Part shown: positions 8,434-17,848 of the stretch, one piece after another
Layout of the letters: every line of letters begins with the position of its first letter
Numbering within the stretch: the stretch's first letter is position 1
NCBI RefSeq assembly: GCF_022867795.2
Contig: NZ_CP107006.1
Span: 5,270,001 to 5,334,000, forward strand
Source of the DNA: Chitinophaga horti
Lineage (GTDB): Bacteria; Bacteroidota; Bacteroidia; Chitinophagales; Chitinophagaceae
DNA: 64,000 nucleotides
Direction of reading: 5' to 3'
Translations under genes and position numbers: made by a program
Notes under the pieces: generated by a model
The model's input: only the letters and a program-made list of their open reading frames with translations
Databases searched by the model: none
What the model was told of the DNA's origin: nothing

Positions 8434-9789
8434 TTATATGATCATTCTCGATTTTAGCTCCAGGTATTTGTTCACCAGGTCCACCGTTAAGTTGGCCGGC
8501 GTGCTGATGAGCGGCATGATGCCGTACTTCGACAACTCCCTTGCAATTACTTTCTTTTCATGCGTAAACTTCTGTGCGATGATCTGCGTATAAATTTCTT
8601 CGATGGAAAAAGCTTCGTTGGCGGTGAGCTTATGAATCTCCGTATTCTCAAAAAACACAACTAACAGCAGGTGATACCGCGCCAGCCTTCGCAGGTAAGG
8701 CAGCTGACGTTCCAGGTTGCTCAGCGATTCAAAGTTAGTGAACAGGATGAACAGGGAGCGCTGGGAGATAGAAGTGCGTAAAGTAACGGCGAGGCGTTCG
8801 TAGTCACTCTCCTGCCATTGCGTTTGCTGTGCGTACAGCATTTCCAGTATCTTATTAAGCTGCACCTTTTTGCTGTCTGCCGGCAGGATGTCGACCTTTT
8901 GTTCGGCGAATGCAACAATACCGGCCTTATCGCCTTTATTCAGCGCCACCTTGCTAAATATCAGCGAAGAGTTGATGGCATAGTCCAGCAACGTAAGTCC
9001 GTCGAAAGGCATTTTCATACTGCGGCCTTTATCGATGAGGCAGTAGATCTGTTGCGCCTTTTCTTCCATAAAGTTGTTCACCATCAGGTTGCCTCGGCGG
9101 GCAGTGGCCTTCCAGTTAATGGACCGCACATCATCGCCCTGCGCATATTCTTTGATGTGATCAAACTCCATGCTGTGACCGATGACGCGGCGGCTGTGCA
9201 TACCGTGTTCGTCCAGCTTGTTATCAACGGCAAACAATTCATAGCTACGCAGCTGTTGGAACGCGGGGTACACTTTTACCGGTTGCTCCTTTTCAAACAC
9301 CATACGGCGCCGCGCCAGGCCCATGTATCCATCTATAAAAACATTAATGGCACCAAACTCGTACACACCTCGTTCTGTAGGGCGCAGCGTATAGTCCAAC
9401 ACCTCTTTGGCGACATTCGGTTTACCCACCGGCTTTATCCGCACCTTTAGTTTGAAGTCGCGCTGCTGGAACTGGTAAGGCAATTCATCTATCACCGTAA
9501 CGTTTACCGGCAACGGATAGGCGCTCGTAAGTTGTATTGTAACCTTGTTTTCGTCGCCGTTACTGAACCTTTCACTCGCTATTCTTGCCGCATGAAACGG
9601 TTTACGGCTGCTGAAAAGGAAAGCGATGTCCAGCAACACGGCCGCCAGCAGGAACCAGATGAGTCCTTTGGCGAACGGGAACACCGGTGGCACGAAGAAG
9701 CCGATGATCAGCAGCACGATAATTACCCCCACGGCCAGGTAAAACCGGTTACGGAAGAACAATGCCGCGTATAATTTTTTAAGCCACAT
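8434..9789 (-). CDS. DUF58 domain protein (vWA-like), MoxR partner
   Basis: 451 residues. Two membrane helices near the N-terminus (about 15-60), a beta-rich middle, then the DUF58 block GDDVRSINWKATAR followed by a vWA-like fold with DKGRSM as a MIDAS-type motif. DUF58 proteins are almost always encoded beside MoxR ATPases and are thought to act with them as membrane-bound chaperone or metal-insertion partners. Here it is the last gene of the SpoIIM-DUF4129-DUF4350-MoxR operon, 12 bp after moxR. Confidence 0.9.
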   Translation of the reverse strand: MWLKKLYAALFFRNRFYLAVGVIIVLLIIGFFVPPVFPFAKGLIWFLLAAVLLDIAFLFSSRKPFHAARIASERFSNGDENKVTIQLTSAYPLPVNVTVIDELPYQFQQRDFKLKVRIKPVGKPNVAKEVLDYTLRPTERGVYEFGAINVFIDGYMGLARRRMVFEKEQPVKVYPAFQQLRSYELFAVDNKLDEHGMHSRRVIGHSMEFDHIKEYAQGDDVRSINWKATARRGNLMVNNFMEEKAQQIYCLIDKGRSMKMPFDGLTLLDYAINSSLIFSKVALNKGDKAGIVAFAEQKVDILPADSKKVQLNKILEMLYAQQTQWQESDYERLAVTLRTSISQRSLFILFTNFESLSNLERQLPYLRRLARYHLLLVVFFENTEIHKLTANEAFSIEEIYTQIIAQKFTHEKKVIARELSKYGIMPLISTPANLTVDLVNKYLELKSRMII

Positions 9790-9801
9790 GAGCGTGTTGG
9801 T

Positions 9802-10792
9802 TTAGCGTGGCACTTCCACGGATTTCAATATTTCTGCAATTACTTCGTCGGTGGATATACCTTCCATTTCACGCTCAGGCGTAAGCATAATACGGTGGCG
9901 CAGCACGTGTGGCAGCATGGTGACGATGTCGTCCGGCGTTACGAAGTCGCGGTTGTTGATGGCTGCGGTGGCCTTAGCGCAATTCATCACGGCAATAGAT
10001 GCACGCGGCGAAGCGCCGAGGTACAGCGAAGCGTTCAGGCGCGTTTCATGCACCAGCGCTGCGATGTACTGGATCAGCTTTTCGTCGATGTGTACTTTAC
10101 GCACCTGTGCCTGCAGTTCGCTTACCTGTGCAGCCGTCAGCACCCGATTTACCAGGTTGGCCACGCCATGTTCCACAGGCGTAATATGTGCAGCTTTCAG
10201 CATCGTTACCTCATCGGCCAGCTGCGGGTATTTCACTTCTATTTTGAAAAGGAAACGGTCCAGCTGCGCTTCCGGCAAACGATACGTTCCTTCCTGCTCG
10301 ATCGGGTTTTGCGTAGCAATGACCATAAACGGCGTGTCCAGCATGCGTGTTGCCATCGTTGGTGATCTGCCTTTCTTCCATTACCTCGAACAGGGCAGAT
10401 TGCGTTTTTGCAGGAGCACGGTTAATTTCGTCGATGAGGATGAGGTTGCCGAAAATAGGACCACGTTTATATTCGAACTCGCGGCTTTGCGGGTTAAATA
10501 CAGAGGTACCCAGCACATCGGCGGGCATCATATCAGGCGTAAACTGGATACGCGAAAATTTAGCGTCGATCGTTTGGGCCAGCAGTTTGGAGGCCAGGGT
10601 TTTGGCCACACCCGGCACGCCTTCTATCAGTACGTGGCCGTTCGTGAGCAAACCAGTAATGAGCAGGTCTACCATCTGGTGCTGCCCCACCACCACTTTG
10701 CCTATTTCTTCCCTGATAGCAGCAACCGCGTTGTGCAGGGCAGAAAAATCAGTCGCGGGTTGAAATGTGTCAATGATTGCTCCTTCTTCCAT
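9802..10792 (-). pseudogene. MoxR-family AAA+ ATPase, frameshifted
   Basis: Two overlapping frames together encode one complete MoxR protein. The N-terminal part has Walker A GVPGVAKT and Walker B LILIDEINRAPAKTQ followed by EVMEERQIT. The C-terminal part carries sensor 1 (IATQNPIEQEGTYRLPEAQ) and GASPRAS, and ends EVPR. The frames must be joined near 10340-10356, just after EERQITNDGNT. The downstream frame is shifted by +1, meaning two bases lost or one gained. No slippery heptamer is visible. MoxR AAA+ proteins act with DUF58/vWA partners. Because the rest of the operon is intact, a sequence error is a serious alternative to a true pseudogene. The start abuts the stop of the DUF4350 gene. 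Confidence 0.85.
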
Positions 10793-12019
10793 CTAGTTAG
10801 TTTTTTGATAAAAATGGTAAACGCTTTTATAGAATGATGTAAGTTCCTGGTCTGATAAGCTGCTTGTCAGCCGCACATGATCGATCATACGAATGATGGT
10901 CGACACCTCCTCGATGCTGTGATTGGATTTTCGCGACAGGCGATGAATGAACTGCTCGTCCAGCACGCTTGTATTAAGGTTGTACTTGTTGCGCACATAT
11001 TCCAAAAACTGCGTGCTCATTTTATGCGCCAGGTTCAGGTTATTATGATGCGAGAAGTACAGCGCGCCCAATGTTTTGACGAACTCCAGCGAGGTATTGG
11101 CCAACGGTGGTTTAACCGGTATGATGCGCTGCCGGCGTTTACTCTCGAACAGTACGAAAAGCAACAACAGCAACAAGGCGAGCATAAAGGCCCAGCGCAT
11201 GGCGGGGTAACGCATCAATACACTCCAGTTAGAAAAATCTTCGGTCGGCCGCGACGTTTGATGTTTATAATATTCATCCCAGTAAAGCGTACTGATATCC
11301 TCCCGCATATACGCCATCATATGCTCCAGCGCATGGCGGTTGGTGCCGCGTGACAGGAAGTAGTTGGTGAATACATAGGGATTGAGACAAAGGAATAACT
11401 GGCCGTTACCGCGTGTAATACGTACAAAGTTTGGATCTCCGTTCGCGTTCAGTCCCAGCACGTTCGTTACTGCTGTATCCACGGCATCAAAGCTGCCGTT
11501 TGCCTGGCTGCCCGGGTAATAGAACTTCGAGGGTTTCAGTGAGCTGTTTACGAACTCCTCCGTTAACCCGTGCCCGCGCTCCCGCAAGCCGCCGTCTTTT
11601 ATCGAAAAATTAAACGCATCCATAAAAGCGGAATCCACGTCGCTGGCGGCGATGAACAACTGATGGCCGGCTTCTACATACATTTTCATGGCTTCAACGT
11701 CCGCATCGGAAGTATACAGCCTGTTGGCCAGCAATACATAAGCCGTAGGCTCCACAGACTTCATGTGCGTGGCATTTTCGTAGGTACGGCTGAATGATTT
11801 GGTAACCGTCAGCAACGGGCCTTTGAATAGTCCGGGCAGCAGTTGATGTGCCATGTAACCGCCGTACACGTCTTTATTCCGGTAGGCGAGCGATAAAGGC
11901 CGTTCGCGGCGGTCCGTACCGGGCGTATCGCTACCCACGTAAGCCAGCGATGCCAGTAACAGCGAGCCGAGTAACACCGCCAGTCCGATAATGGTGAATA
12001 TGATAACGTTCTTCTTCAC
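10793..12019 (-). CDS. DUF4350 domain membrane protein
   Basis: 408 residues. An N-terminal membrane helix (about 7-28), a DUF4350 domain (about 40-240, with PTAYVLLANRLYTSDADVE), a second helix near 275-292, and a basic cytoplasmic tail. It is a constant member of MoxR/DUF58 operons in Bacteroidota and its biochemical role is unknown. It abuts moxR downstream and follows the DUF4129 gene by 4 bp, so the genes are almost surely co-transcribed. Confidence 0.85.
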   Translation of the reverse strand: MKKNVIIFTIIGLAVLLGSLLLASLAYVGSDTPGTDRRERPLSLAYRNKDVYGGYMAHQLLPGLFKGPLLTVTKSFSRTYENATHMKSVEPTAYVLLANRLYTSDADVEAMKMYVEAGHQLFIAASDVDSAFMDAFNFSIKDGGLRERGHGLTEEFVNSSLKPSKFYYPGSQANGSFDAVDTAVTNVLGLNANGDPNFVRITRGNGQLFLCLNPYVFTNYFLSRGTNRHALEHMMAYMREDISTLYWDEYYKHQTSRPTEDFSNWSVLMRYPAMRWAFMLALLLLLLFVLFESKRRQRIIPVKPPLANTSLEFVKTLGALYFSHHNNLNLAHKMSTQFLEYVRNKYNLNTSVLDEQFIHRLSRKSNHSIEEVSTIIRMIDHVRLTSSLSDQELTSFYKSVYHFYQKTN

Positions 12020-12023
12020 TCGT

Positions 12024-12908
12024 TTACTTTAAGTCATTCTTAAATTCCGCAAACCGCACATTCAATTCATTAAACTGGTCTTGTCCAAGATCCACCTTGC
12101 CGTACCACACATACTCGTATGCCAGCGTTAGCATCGAAAACGGTTTGTGAAAGGTGGTACCGCGCAGTTCACGCATATAATCCGCGTTGGTCTTTTCGGC
12201 CAGGAGTACGATCAGTTCTTTATGTTGCAACAGATGTAAAGTGTGCAGGTATTGATAACGGACCGCCAGCCTGTAGTTGCCGTCGGCCATTGCCTGGCGG
12301 GCAGCACTTTCAAAATCATTTGGTAACACTTCCTCCGCAGGCCCCTGTTCCGGTTGCCAGGTGACGTTTTTTCTACCGCCGAAGCTGAAGCTGCCCGTCA
12401 CCACCACCTGGTAAATACCAAAGAGCAACAGCACGCCCAGCAACCCCAACATCACGTAAAACAGGATGAGGGAATGTGCAAACACCCATAACATGAAGTC
12501 GTGCCATACGCCGGAGCGCGGCTTACGTGGCTTGGTAAGTGCGTCGTAGTTCAGCGATTTATCGGCCCTTAATTTATCCGACACCGATACAGAAGCTGAG
12601 CGGGGCGATAGGTGTTCCGGGCGGTTTACTTCGCCGTACGGTGAAGAGGTATCATACAAGTGGAACGATTCCTGGTCACGCAGGTATTGCTCCCAGGTTT
12701 GATAACTACGTTCTTCCTCTTCGTCAGATTCGCTTTCTTCGGACAGTGAATCTATATAAGCGTCCGCCGCCTGTTTGTTGCGTTCTTCAATTTCCTGCAT
12801 GCTCTCTGTCATGATCAGGGCGCCGGTATCCAGCTGCTCCTGCGCATGCAACAGCGAAGGCATTAGCAACAGTGCGGTATAAAATATGTACTTCAAAAAC
12901 TGCTTCAT
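12024..12908 (-). CDS. DUF4129-type membrane protein
   Basis: 294 residues. Signal peptide (1-22), an acidic and polar periplasmic segment (ESESDEEEE around 55-65), a membrane helix (about 143-165), then a cytoplasmic C-terminus with AMADGNYRLAVRYQYLHTLHLL and FSMLTLAYEYVWYG, typical of DUF4129. Function unknown; found in transglutaminase- and MoxR-linked operons. Spacing of 1 bp to the upstream SpoIIM-like gene and 4 bp to the downstream gene supports one operon. Confidence 0.8.
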   Translation of the reverse strand: MKQFLKYIFYTALLLMPSLLHAQEQLDTGALIMTESMQEIEERNKQAADAYIDSLSEESESDEEEERSYQTWEQYLRDQESFHLYDTSSPYGEVNRPEHLSPRSASVSVSDKLRADKSLNYDALTKPRKPRSGVWHDFMLWVFAHSLILFYVMLGLLGVLLLFGIYQVVVTGSFSFGGRKNVTWQPEQGPAEEVLPNDFESAARQAMADGNYRLAVRYQYLHTLHLLQHKELIVLLAEKTNADYMRELRGTTFHKPFSMLTLAYEYVWYGKVDLGQDQFNELNVRFAEFKNDLK

Positions 12909-12909
12909 G

Positions 12910-13893
12910 CTATACTTTTACCCGTTGTGGTTTACCGTCGGCGTTCAGGCTAAAGCCGGCACGTTTCAGTTTAATGGGATAAATAATAAAGTACCAGACG
13001 ATCAGTGCAAGCGAGCCGCCAAGTATAATAGCGCTCATCCAAATAGGCATAGACCGTGCATTACGGGTAATAAAACTCTCCAGGAAGGCGGCGGCGATAA
13101 AGATCGGCACCAGGGAAATGATAATTTTAATCCCATCGCGGGCGCCCCGTTTCAAAGAATCGACACGTTTGTGCGTACCGGGAAAAAGCAGGCTGTTACC
13201 CAATACTAGCCCGGCCGTACCGGCAATGACGATGGCCGATATTTCCAGCGTACCGTGGATCCAGATCGTGAGTACAGACTGCATTCCCAACCCCTTCGCG
13301 AAGAAGTAATATTGGAAAGAGCCGAGCATGATACCATTGGTCGTAAGCAACCAGAGCGTGCCGGCCGACAGGAAGATGCCGGCTATAAAGCAGTAGATCG
13401 CTACCTGGATATTGTTATAGGCGATGCGCACCCACATCAGCCATTCGTTTTCCGATCCGTACACCCCGAAAGGATCGCCGGCAGTAATGTTACGTTCCGT
13501 CATATTCACGTACTCGTCGCCCATTACGCCTCTTACAAAGGTTTCGTCATGCGCGGCGGAAAAGGCCGCGATAATGCAAAACAGCAGGAAGTAGCAAAAC
13601 GTAAAAAGGAACAGGCGGTGATACCGGGCGAACAACAGCGGCAGCTCATATTGGAAAAAGCGCCGGATGCGGCCGGGCTGACTACGACTGCTGTAAATGC
13701 GGCGGTAAATAACGGCGGCCATGCTGTTAATATACTTAGCGGAGCTGTTACCGCTGTAAAACGTTTTCGCGTATGCCAGGTCGTCGAGCAGGGTGGTAAA
13801 ACGTTCCGCCATCTCATCGGGGTCATCCGTGGGTTGCTCCTGGTAGCGTTTCCAGCGCTCCAGGTTTTTCTTAATAAAAAGGGATTCTCTCAT
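12910..13893 (-). CDS. SpoIIM/DUF95-family membrane protein
   Basis: 327 residues with a soluble N-terminus (REx-FI-x-N-L-x-RW pattern typical of the family, about 1-90) and about five membrane helices containing GxFLSAGTLWLLTTNGIMLG and HGTLEISAIVIAGTAGL. In sporulating bacteria SpoIIM helps engulfment. In non-sporulating Bacteroidota this form heads the RDD/DUF4129/MoxR/DUF58 cluster and its role is unknown. First gene of the minus-strand operon, divergent from the RDD gene 62 bp away. Confidence 0.88.
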   Translation of the reverse strand: MRESLFIKKNLERWKRYQEQPTDDPDEMAERFTTLLDDLAYAKTFYSGNSSAKYINSMAAVIYRRIYSSRSQPGRIRRFFQYELPLLFARYHRLFLFTFCYFLLFCIIAAFSAAHDETFVRGVMGDEYVNMTERNITAGDPFGVYGSENEWLMWVRIAYNNIQVAIYCFIAGIFLSAGTLWLLTTNGIMLGSFQYYFFAKGLGMQSVLTIWIHGTLEISAIVIAGTAGLVLGNSLLFPGTHKRVDSLKRGARDGIKIIISLVPIFIAAAFLESFITRNARSMPIWMSAIILGGSLALIVWYFIIYPIKLKRAGFSLNADGKPQRVKV

Positions 13894-13955
13894 GGCGACA
13901 CAAAAATTTCAGGCTACAAGACTCCGAAATATAATATATTTAATTTTCAATTATT

Positions 13956-14756
13956 ATGACATCCATTAAAATACCTACTGTTTTTAATATCGACCTCGAA
14001 TTTGAGGCGGCGGATATGGGCAGGCGTTTGCTGGCCTATGGCATCGACGTGGCGATAAGGGTGGCTTATTATATGCTGATCGGTTTCCTGATCAGCCGGC
14101 TCATCGACGATTCGCTCCTTGCCACCCTGCTCGAATGGCTGATATTATGGATTCCTATCGCATTGTATTTCCCGTTAACGGAAATTACCATGAAAGGGCA
14201 AACGATCGGTAAAAAGATCATGCAGCTTCGCGTGGTGGGCATGTACGGCAATGATCCGTCGCTGAGTCAGCACTTTATCCGCTGGGTATTTCGTTTGATC
14301 GAGTCGCCGCTGGTGATCATGTTTGCAGGCATCATTATCGCTTATGGCGCTACTGACCTTGCCGGCGCTACCGCTATTATTTCCCTGCTGCTGTTTTTTA
14401 CCCCGTTGATCGTGATCGCCCGCTCGGAGCTGAAACAGCGCATTGGTGATATTGCCGCCGGCACCATCGTTATCTCTGTTAAAGAAAAAGCTTCACTGAA
14501 GGATACGATCTTCCGCGAAATTAATGACGACCGCTATCAGCCTACTTTTACACAGATCCTGCGCCTGTCTGACAAAGACCTTAACAAAGTGCGCGAGCTG
14601 CTGGACCGGTCCCTCAAAACGAATGACCATGTACTGGCGGCCAGGGTTGCACAGCGTATCAAAGAAGTATTATCTATCGAAACAGATATGGAACCTATGC
14701 AGTTCCTTGAAACCTTGCTCAACGATTATAACTACCTGGTAACGCGGTCGGCATAA
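13956..14756 (+). CDS. RDD family membrane protein
   Basis: 266 residues. The RDD domain covers residues about 10-175 with about four membrane helices, starting RRLLAYGIDVAIRVAYYM and including the K-G-Q-T-I-G-K-K-I-M-Q-L-R-V motif. A soluble tail of about 90 residues follows. RDD proteins are poorly understood membrane proteins, some proposed as transporters. Its position, divergent from the SpoIIM gene over a short AT-rich gap, is the standard arrangement of this cluster, so it probably works in the same complex or process. Confidence 0.88.
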   Translation: MTSIKIPTVFNIDLEFEAADMGRRLLAYGIDVAIRVAYYMLIGFLISRLIDDSLLATLLEWLILWIPIALYFPLTEITMKGQTIGKKIMQLRVVGMYGNDPSLSQHFIRWVFRLIESPLVIMFAGIIIAYGATDLAGATAIISLLLFFTPLIVIARSELKQRIGDIAAGTIVISVKEKASLKDTIFREINDDRYQPTFTQILRLSDKDLNKVRELLDRSLKTNDHVLAARVAQRIKEVLSIETDMEPMQFLETLLNDYNYLVTRSA

Positions 14757-14885
14757 ACAATACGCGTTTTATCCTCCAATAATATATACAATTTCATTAA
14801 TGCAGAAATGAATTTTATCCCCCGCGACAGCCATCCATCCGATTAACTGGCCGGCGCTTGCGGAATAAGCCTTATTTTTAGTGCC

Positions 14886-15947
14886 ATGTGCAGATTATCA
14901 AGGAGCGCAAAGAACGCCCTTACGGGCCTGCTACTTACGATGGCGGCTTTAACAGTGAACGGACAAACGGTTTTCCCGGAACAACTTAATTATGAATGCC
15001 TTTTTACGAGTGATAGTATTACCATAGATGGAAAAGGTAATGAGGCGACGTGGCGTAAAGCGCCGTGGACTGAGGATTTTGGCGATATAGAAGGCGCTAA
15101 AAAGCCGAAGCCCGTACTGCGCACCCGTGTTAAGATGTTATGGAACGACCGCTACCTTTTTGTTTTTGCAGAGATGCAGGAACCCGCCTTGCAGGCCAGT
15201 CTGCACCGGCGCGACACCATTATTTACCAGGACAATGACTTCGAAATTTTTATCGACCCTAACGGAGATACCCATCAATATTTCGAGATAGAAGTAAATG
15301 CACATAATACCATCATGGACCTGTTCATGGCCAAACCATACCGTAACGGCGGCAATGCGATGATCAATTGGGACGTGAAGGGCTTACACTCGGCGGTGCA
15401 GCTATACGGCACATTGAATCAACCTAATGATAGGGACAGCGCGTGGACGGTGGAGATGGCCATCCCTTTTTCGGCACTGGCCACTTATAAAGAGCGGGTA
15501 CGTCCGCAGGAAAACACCCGTTGGCGCATCAACTTTTCGCGTGTGCAGTGGGACTGGGACGTGGTGAACGGGCAATACCAGAAGCGTAAAGGTGCAAATG
15601 GCCGGCCGTTACCCGAACATAACTGGGTATGGTCGCCGCAGGGTATTGTGGACATGCATGCACCGGAACGTTGGGGCAACCTGTGGTTTCGTAACACTGC
15701 CGGAGGAACAGCCGCACCGTCTGCCGAAGATGAAGCGGCGCGTCGGTTATTGTGGACTGTATATTACAAGCAGCAACAGTACCGCCGGCAGAAGGGAAGC
15801 TACGCTACCGCAACCGCGCAGCTGGAGCTTACGGGCAGCAAAGGCCTGAAACTGGAAGCTACATCGCGGCAATTTAATGCACGCGTGCAATCGGGCAACA
15901 CCACCTGGATCATTGACCAGGAAGGCCGCATTACGATGGAGAACTAA
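14886..15947 (+). CDS. Secreted CBM9/DOMON-like carbohydrate-binding protein
   Basis: 353 residues with a signal peptide ending near NGQ. Residues about 35-240 form a CBM9-like domain: ITIDGKGNEATWRKAPW, RTRVKMLWNDRYLFVFAEM, DNDFEIFIDPNGDTHQYFEIEVN, and AIPFSAL. CBM9-like domains bind sugar chain ends. It is 9 bp before a gene for a glycosidase-like TIM barrel, so the pair probably handles one extracellular glycan. No catalytic domain is seen. Confidence 0.85.
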   Translation: MCRLSRSAKNALTGLLLTMAALTVNGQTVFPEQLNYECLFTSDSITIDGKGNEATWRKAPWTEDFGDIEGAKKPKPVLRTRVKMLWNDRYLFVFAEMQEPALQASLHRRDTIIYQDNDFEIFIDPNGDTHQYFEIEVNAHNTIMDLFMAKPYRNGGNAMINWDVKGLHSAVQLYGTLNQPNDRDSAWTVEMAIPFSALATYKERVRPQENTRWRINFSRVQWDWDVVNGQYQKRKGANGRPLPEHNWVWSPQGIVDMHAPERWGNLWFRNTAGGTAAPSAEDEAARRLLWTVYYKQQQYRRQKGSYATATAQLELTGSKGLKLEATSRQFNARVQSGNTTWIIDQEGRITMEN

Positions 15948-15956
15948 ATAAACGTT

Positions 15957-17033
15957 ATGGATAAACGCAGCTTTCTGAAATCGCTGGGCCTTGGCAGCCT
16001 GGCCTTTGGCGCGGCCCCTGCGCGCAGCATTGCCCGTACTACTGTAACCGCTGCCCCTACGCGCATCTCGCACCGCGTGTGGATCAATCCAGATCATAAG
16101 GATAGGGACGCCGACATTCGGGAGCGGTATGCGGCTTATTTTAAGGCGGGCATTCGTGATTTGTTTTTCGAGGATGATAGCGAGGCACATTTCCGCATCG
16201 CCAAACAGCAGGGCATGAAGGCGCACCGCTGGATGTGGACGATGAACCAGGGCAACAAACAGCTGATGGCAACCCACCCGGAATGGTACGCCGTTAACCG
16301 GAAGGGCGAATCCTGCGTCAACCATCCACCCTATGTAAATTATTACCGGTGGCTTTGCCCCAGCAAACCGGAAGTGCTCGAACACTTAAAAACACAGGTA
16401 AACACCATTTTATCCCGTAAAGAAGTAGATGGATTTCACCTCGATTATATCCGCTACTGCGATGTGATACTGCCCGTTAACCTTTGGTCGAAGTATGGCA
16501 TTGATCAATCGCGCGAGTTGCCGGAGTACGACTTCTGCTACTGTAATACCTGCCGGGAAAGCTATAAAAAACAAACCGGCCAGGACCCGCTGGACATGGA
16601 ACATCCCGACCAAAGCCCGTCCTGGAGGCTGTTCCGCTACAAGCGCATCAACAACGTAGTTAACACACTCGCCGCGGTGGCGCATCAACATAAAAAACCG
16701 ATTTCGGCTGCCGTATTTCCCACACCCGAAATTGCCAAACGCATCGTTCGGCAGGATTGGACCAACTGGGACCTGGATGCTGTTATGCCGATGATCTATC
16801 ATGGCTTTTACCGCGAAAACGTAAGCTGGATAGGCGACGCCGTGCAGGAAGGCGTAAGTGCCCTGCATCGTAAGTTTCCGCTTTACGCAGGCCTGTTCCT
16901 GCCCGATTTCAACAACAATTACGACGACCTCGACCAGGCGGTAAAACTTTCCATCCGCAATGGGGCGGCCGGTGTTTCGATCTTTGGGCAGGTAACGCCG
17001 GAGGTGTTGAAAGTGCTATCGGCAAACCGGTAG
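15957..17033 (+). CDS. Glycosidase-like TIM-barrel protein (GHL family)
   Basis: 358 residues. The N-terminus DKRSFLKSLGLG resembles a Tat signal with KR in place of RR. The rest looks like the hypothetical glycosidase (GHL6/GHL10-type) barrels: an opening strand with ISHRVWINPDHKDRD, FFEDDSEAHF, then VDGFHLDYIRYCD, where the D-Y-I-R-Y segment is the likely active-site strand. Two CxxC-like cysteines occur at FCYCNTC. The substrate is unknown. Co-transcribed with the CBM9-like gene. Related barrels are encoded at 33190 and 41872. Confidence 0.75.
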   Translation: MDKRSFLKSLGLGSLAFGAAPARSIARTTVTAAPTRISHRVWINPDHKDRDADIRERYAAYFKAGIRDLFFEDDSEAHFRIAKQQGMKAHRWMWTMNQGNKQLMATHPEWYAVNRKGESCVNHPPYVNYYRWLCPSKPEVLEHLKTQVNTILSRKEVDGFHLDYIRYCDVILPVNLWSKYGIDQSRELPEYDFCYCNTCRESYKKQTGQDPLDMEHPDQSPSWRLFRYKRINNVVNTLAAVAHQHKKPISAAVFPTPEIAKRIVRQDWTNWDLDAVMPMIYHGFYRENVSWIGDAVQEGVSALHRKFPLYAGLFLPDFNNNYDDLDQAVKLSIRNGAAGVSIFGQVTPEVLKVLSANR

Positions 17034-17045
17034 GAACAGCGTCGT

Positions 17046-17170
17046 TATCTCTATAGGAAGATGTTACTCCCATATATAGTGGCTGCCGGTTTTATGTAAA
17101 CCGGCAAGAACAGTATCTTTATCCTATTATGAAGATGTTACTCCCATGTATAGTGACTGTCAGTTTAATG
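17046..17170 (+). repeat. Duplicated promoter and signal-peptide start
   Basis: A 40-bp segment at 17057-17096 matches 17131-17170 at 35 of 40 positions. The second copy is the start of the gene at 17129; the first lacks the ATG. Both copies are preceded by a -7-like element, TATCTCTA (17046-17053) and TATCTTTA (17114-17121). The first copy looks like a decayed duplicate. A perfect GCCGGTTT/AAACCGGC hairpin (17085-17105) lies between them. Confidence 0.75.
17091..17121 (+). promoter_or_regulatory. Putative promoter of the 17129 gene
   Basis: TTTA (17091-17094), 19 nt, TATCTTTA (17114-17121), only 7 bp before the ATG, so the transcript would have almost no leader. The -33 part overlaps the hairpin at 17085-17105. 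Confidence 0.4.
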
Positions 17171-17806
17171 GCAGCCTGTAAAAGCAAGCCCACGGCGCGG
17201 GACTTTCACGGCCTGAAAGGTTCTGTAAAGCAGTTTACCGAAAAAACATTTGAAGCACACTACCGGCAAAATAAATGGGAGAAGGGGGCCGCGGCCGAGA
17301 ACCACTATCCGATCGCCTACTCCTTTAGGGAAGATGGCGAAGAGCTTTGGTACGAGATGTTTGACGGCGATGGCAAATTGTGGGTACGCTTCGTTTGTGA
17401 ATATGACGAAAGTGGCAAGTTTACAGGCGGCAGGGCTTACGACGAAAAGAAAGAATTATCCGGTATTACTAAAGTAGACGCGTATACCCCGAACGGCATC
17501 GCCAGCGAACTTAGCACCTATATGACCAGCGGCAACGACATGTATAAGGAATGGACAGAATTTGATAAAAAACACAGGATGGTGCATACGCGGATCACAC
17601 AAGGTACGGGCGAAGTCATTTCCGAATCGTGGCTGGTGTACAATGCCCAAGGGCACCCCGAAAAGAGAACAAATAGTTCGAACGGCAAGGAAAAAGTAAC
17701 CTATACAAGCCGCTACCTTTCCTATGACAAAGCAGGCAACTGGACACAACGCATAGATGTGGGACCCGATACGTTGTTATACGAGCGAATTATTAGCTAT
17801 TGGTAA
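17129..17806 (+). CDS. Hypothetical lipoprotein with YD-like repeats
   Basis: 225 residues with a short signal peptide and lipobox Cys (AAC, about 17). The mature part contains loosely repeated aromatic/Gly strands (REDGEELWYEMFDGDGKLW, YDESGKFTGGRAYDEKKEL, YDKAGNWTQRIDVG), similar in style to YD or MORN-like beta repeats. Family not recognised. It stands alone with its own promoter and a strong terminator. Confidence 0.75.
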   Translation: MKMLLPCIVTVSLMAACKSKPTARDFHGLKGSVKQFTEKTFEAHYRQNKWEKGAAAENHYPIAYSFREDGEELWYEMFDGDGKLWVRFVCEYDESGKFTGGRAYDEKKELSGITKVDAYTPNGIASELSTYMTSGNDMYKEWTEFDKKHRMVHTRITQGTGEVISESWLVYNAQGHPEKRTNSSNGKEKVTYTSRYLSYDKAGNWTQRIDVGPDTLLYERIISYW

Positions 17807-17807
17807 T

Positions 17808-17848
17808 AAAGAAGAAGGGCTACCGATACCGGCAGCCCTTCTTCTTTT
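17808..17848. terminator. Bidirectional intrinsic terminator
   Basis: A 14-bp stem AAAGAAGAAGGGCT (17808-17821) / AGCCCTTCTTCTTT (17834-17847) with a 12-nt loop sits between convergent genes. Its end overlaps the stop codon of the giant minus-strand gene. Confidence 0.88.

Noticed and set aside
9851..10837. 328-codon plus-strand frame opposite moxR
   Set aside because: Antisense shadow; the minus strand carries clear AAA+ motifs.
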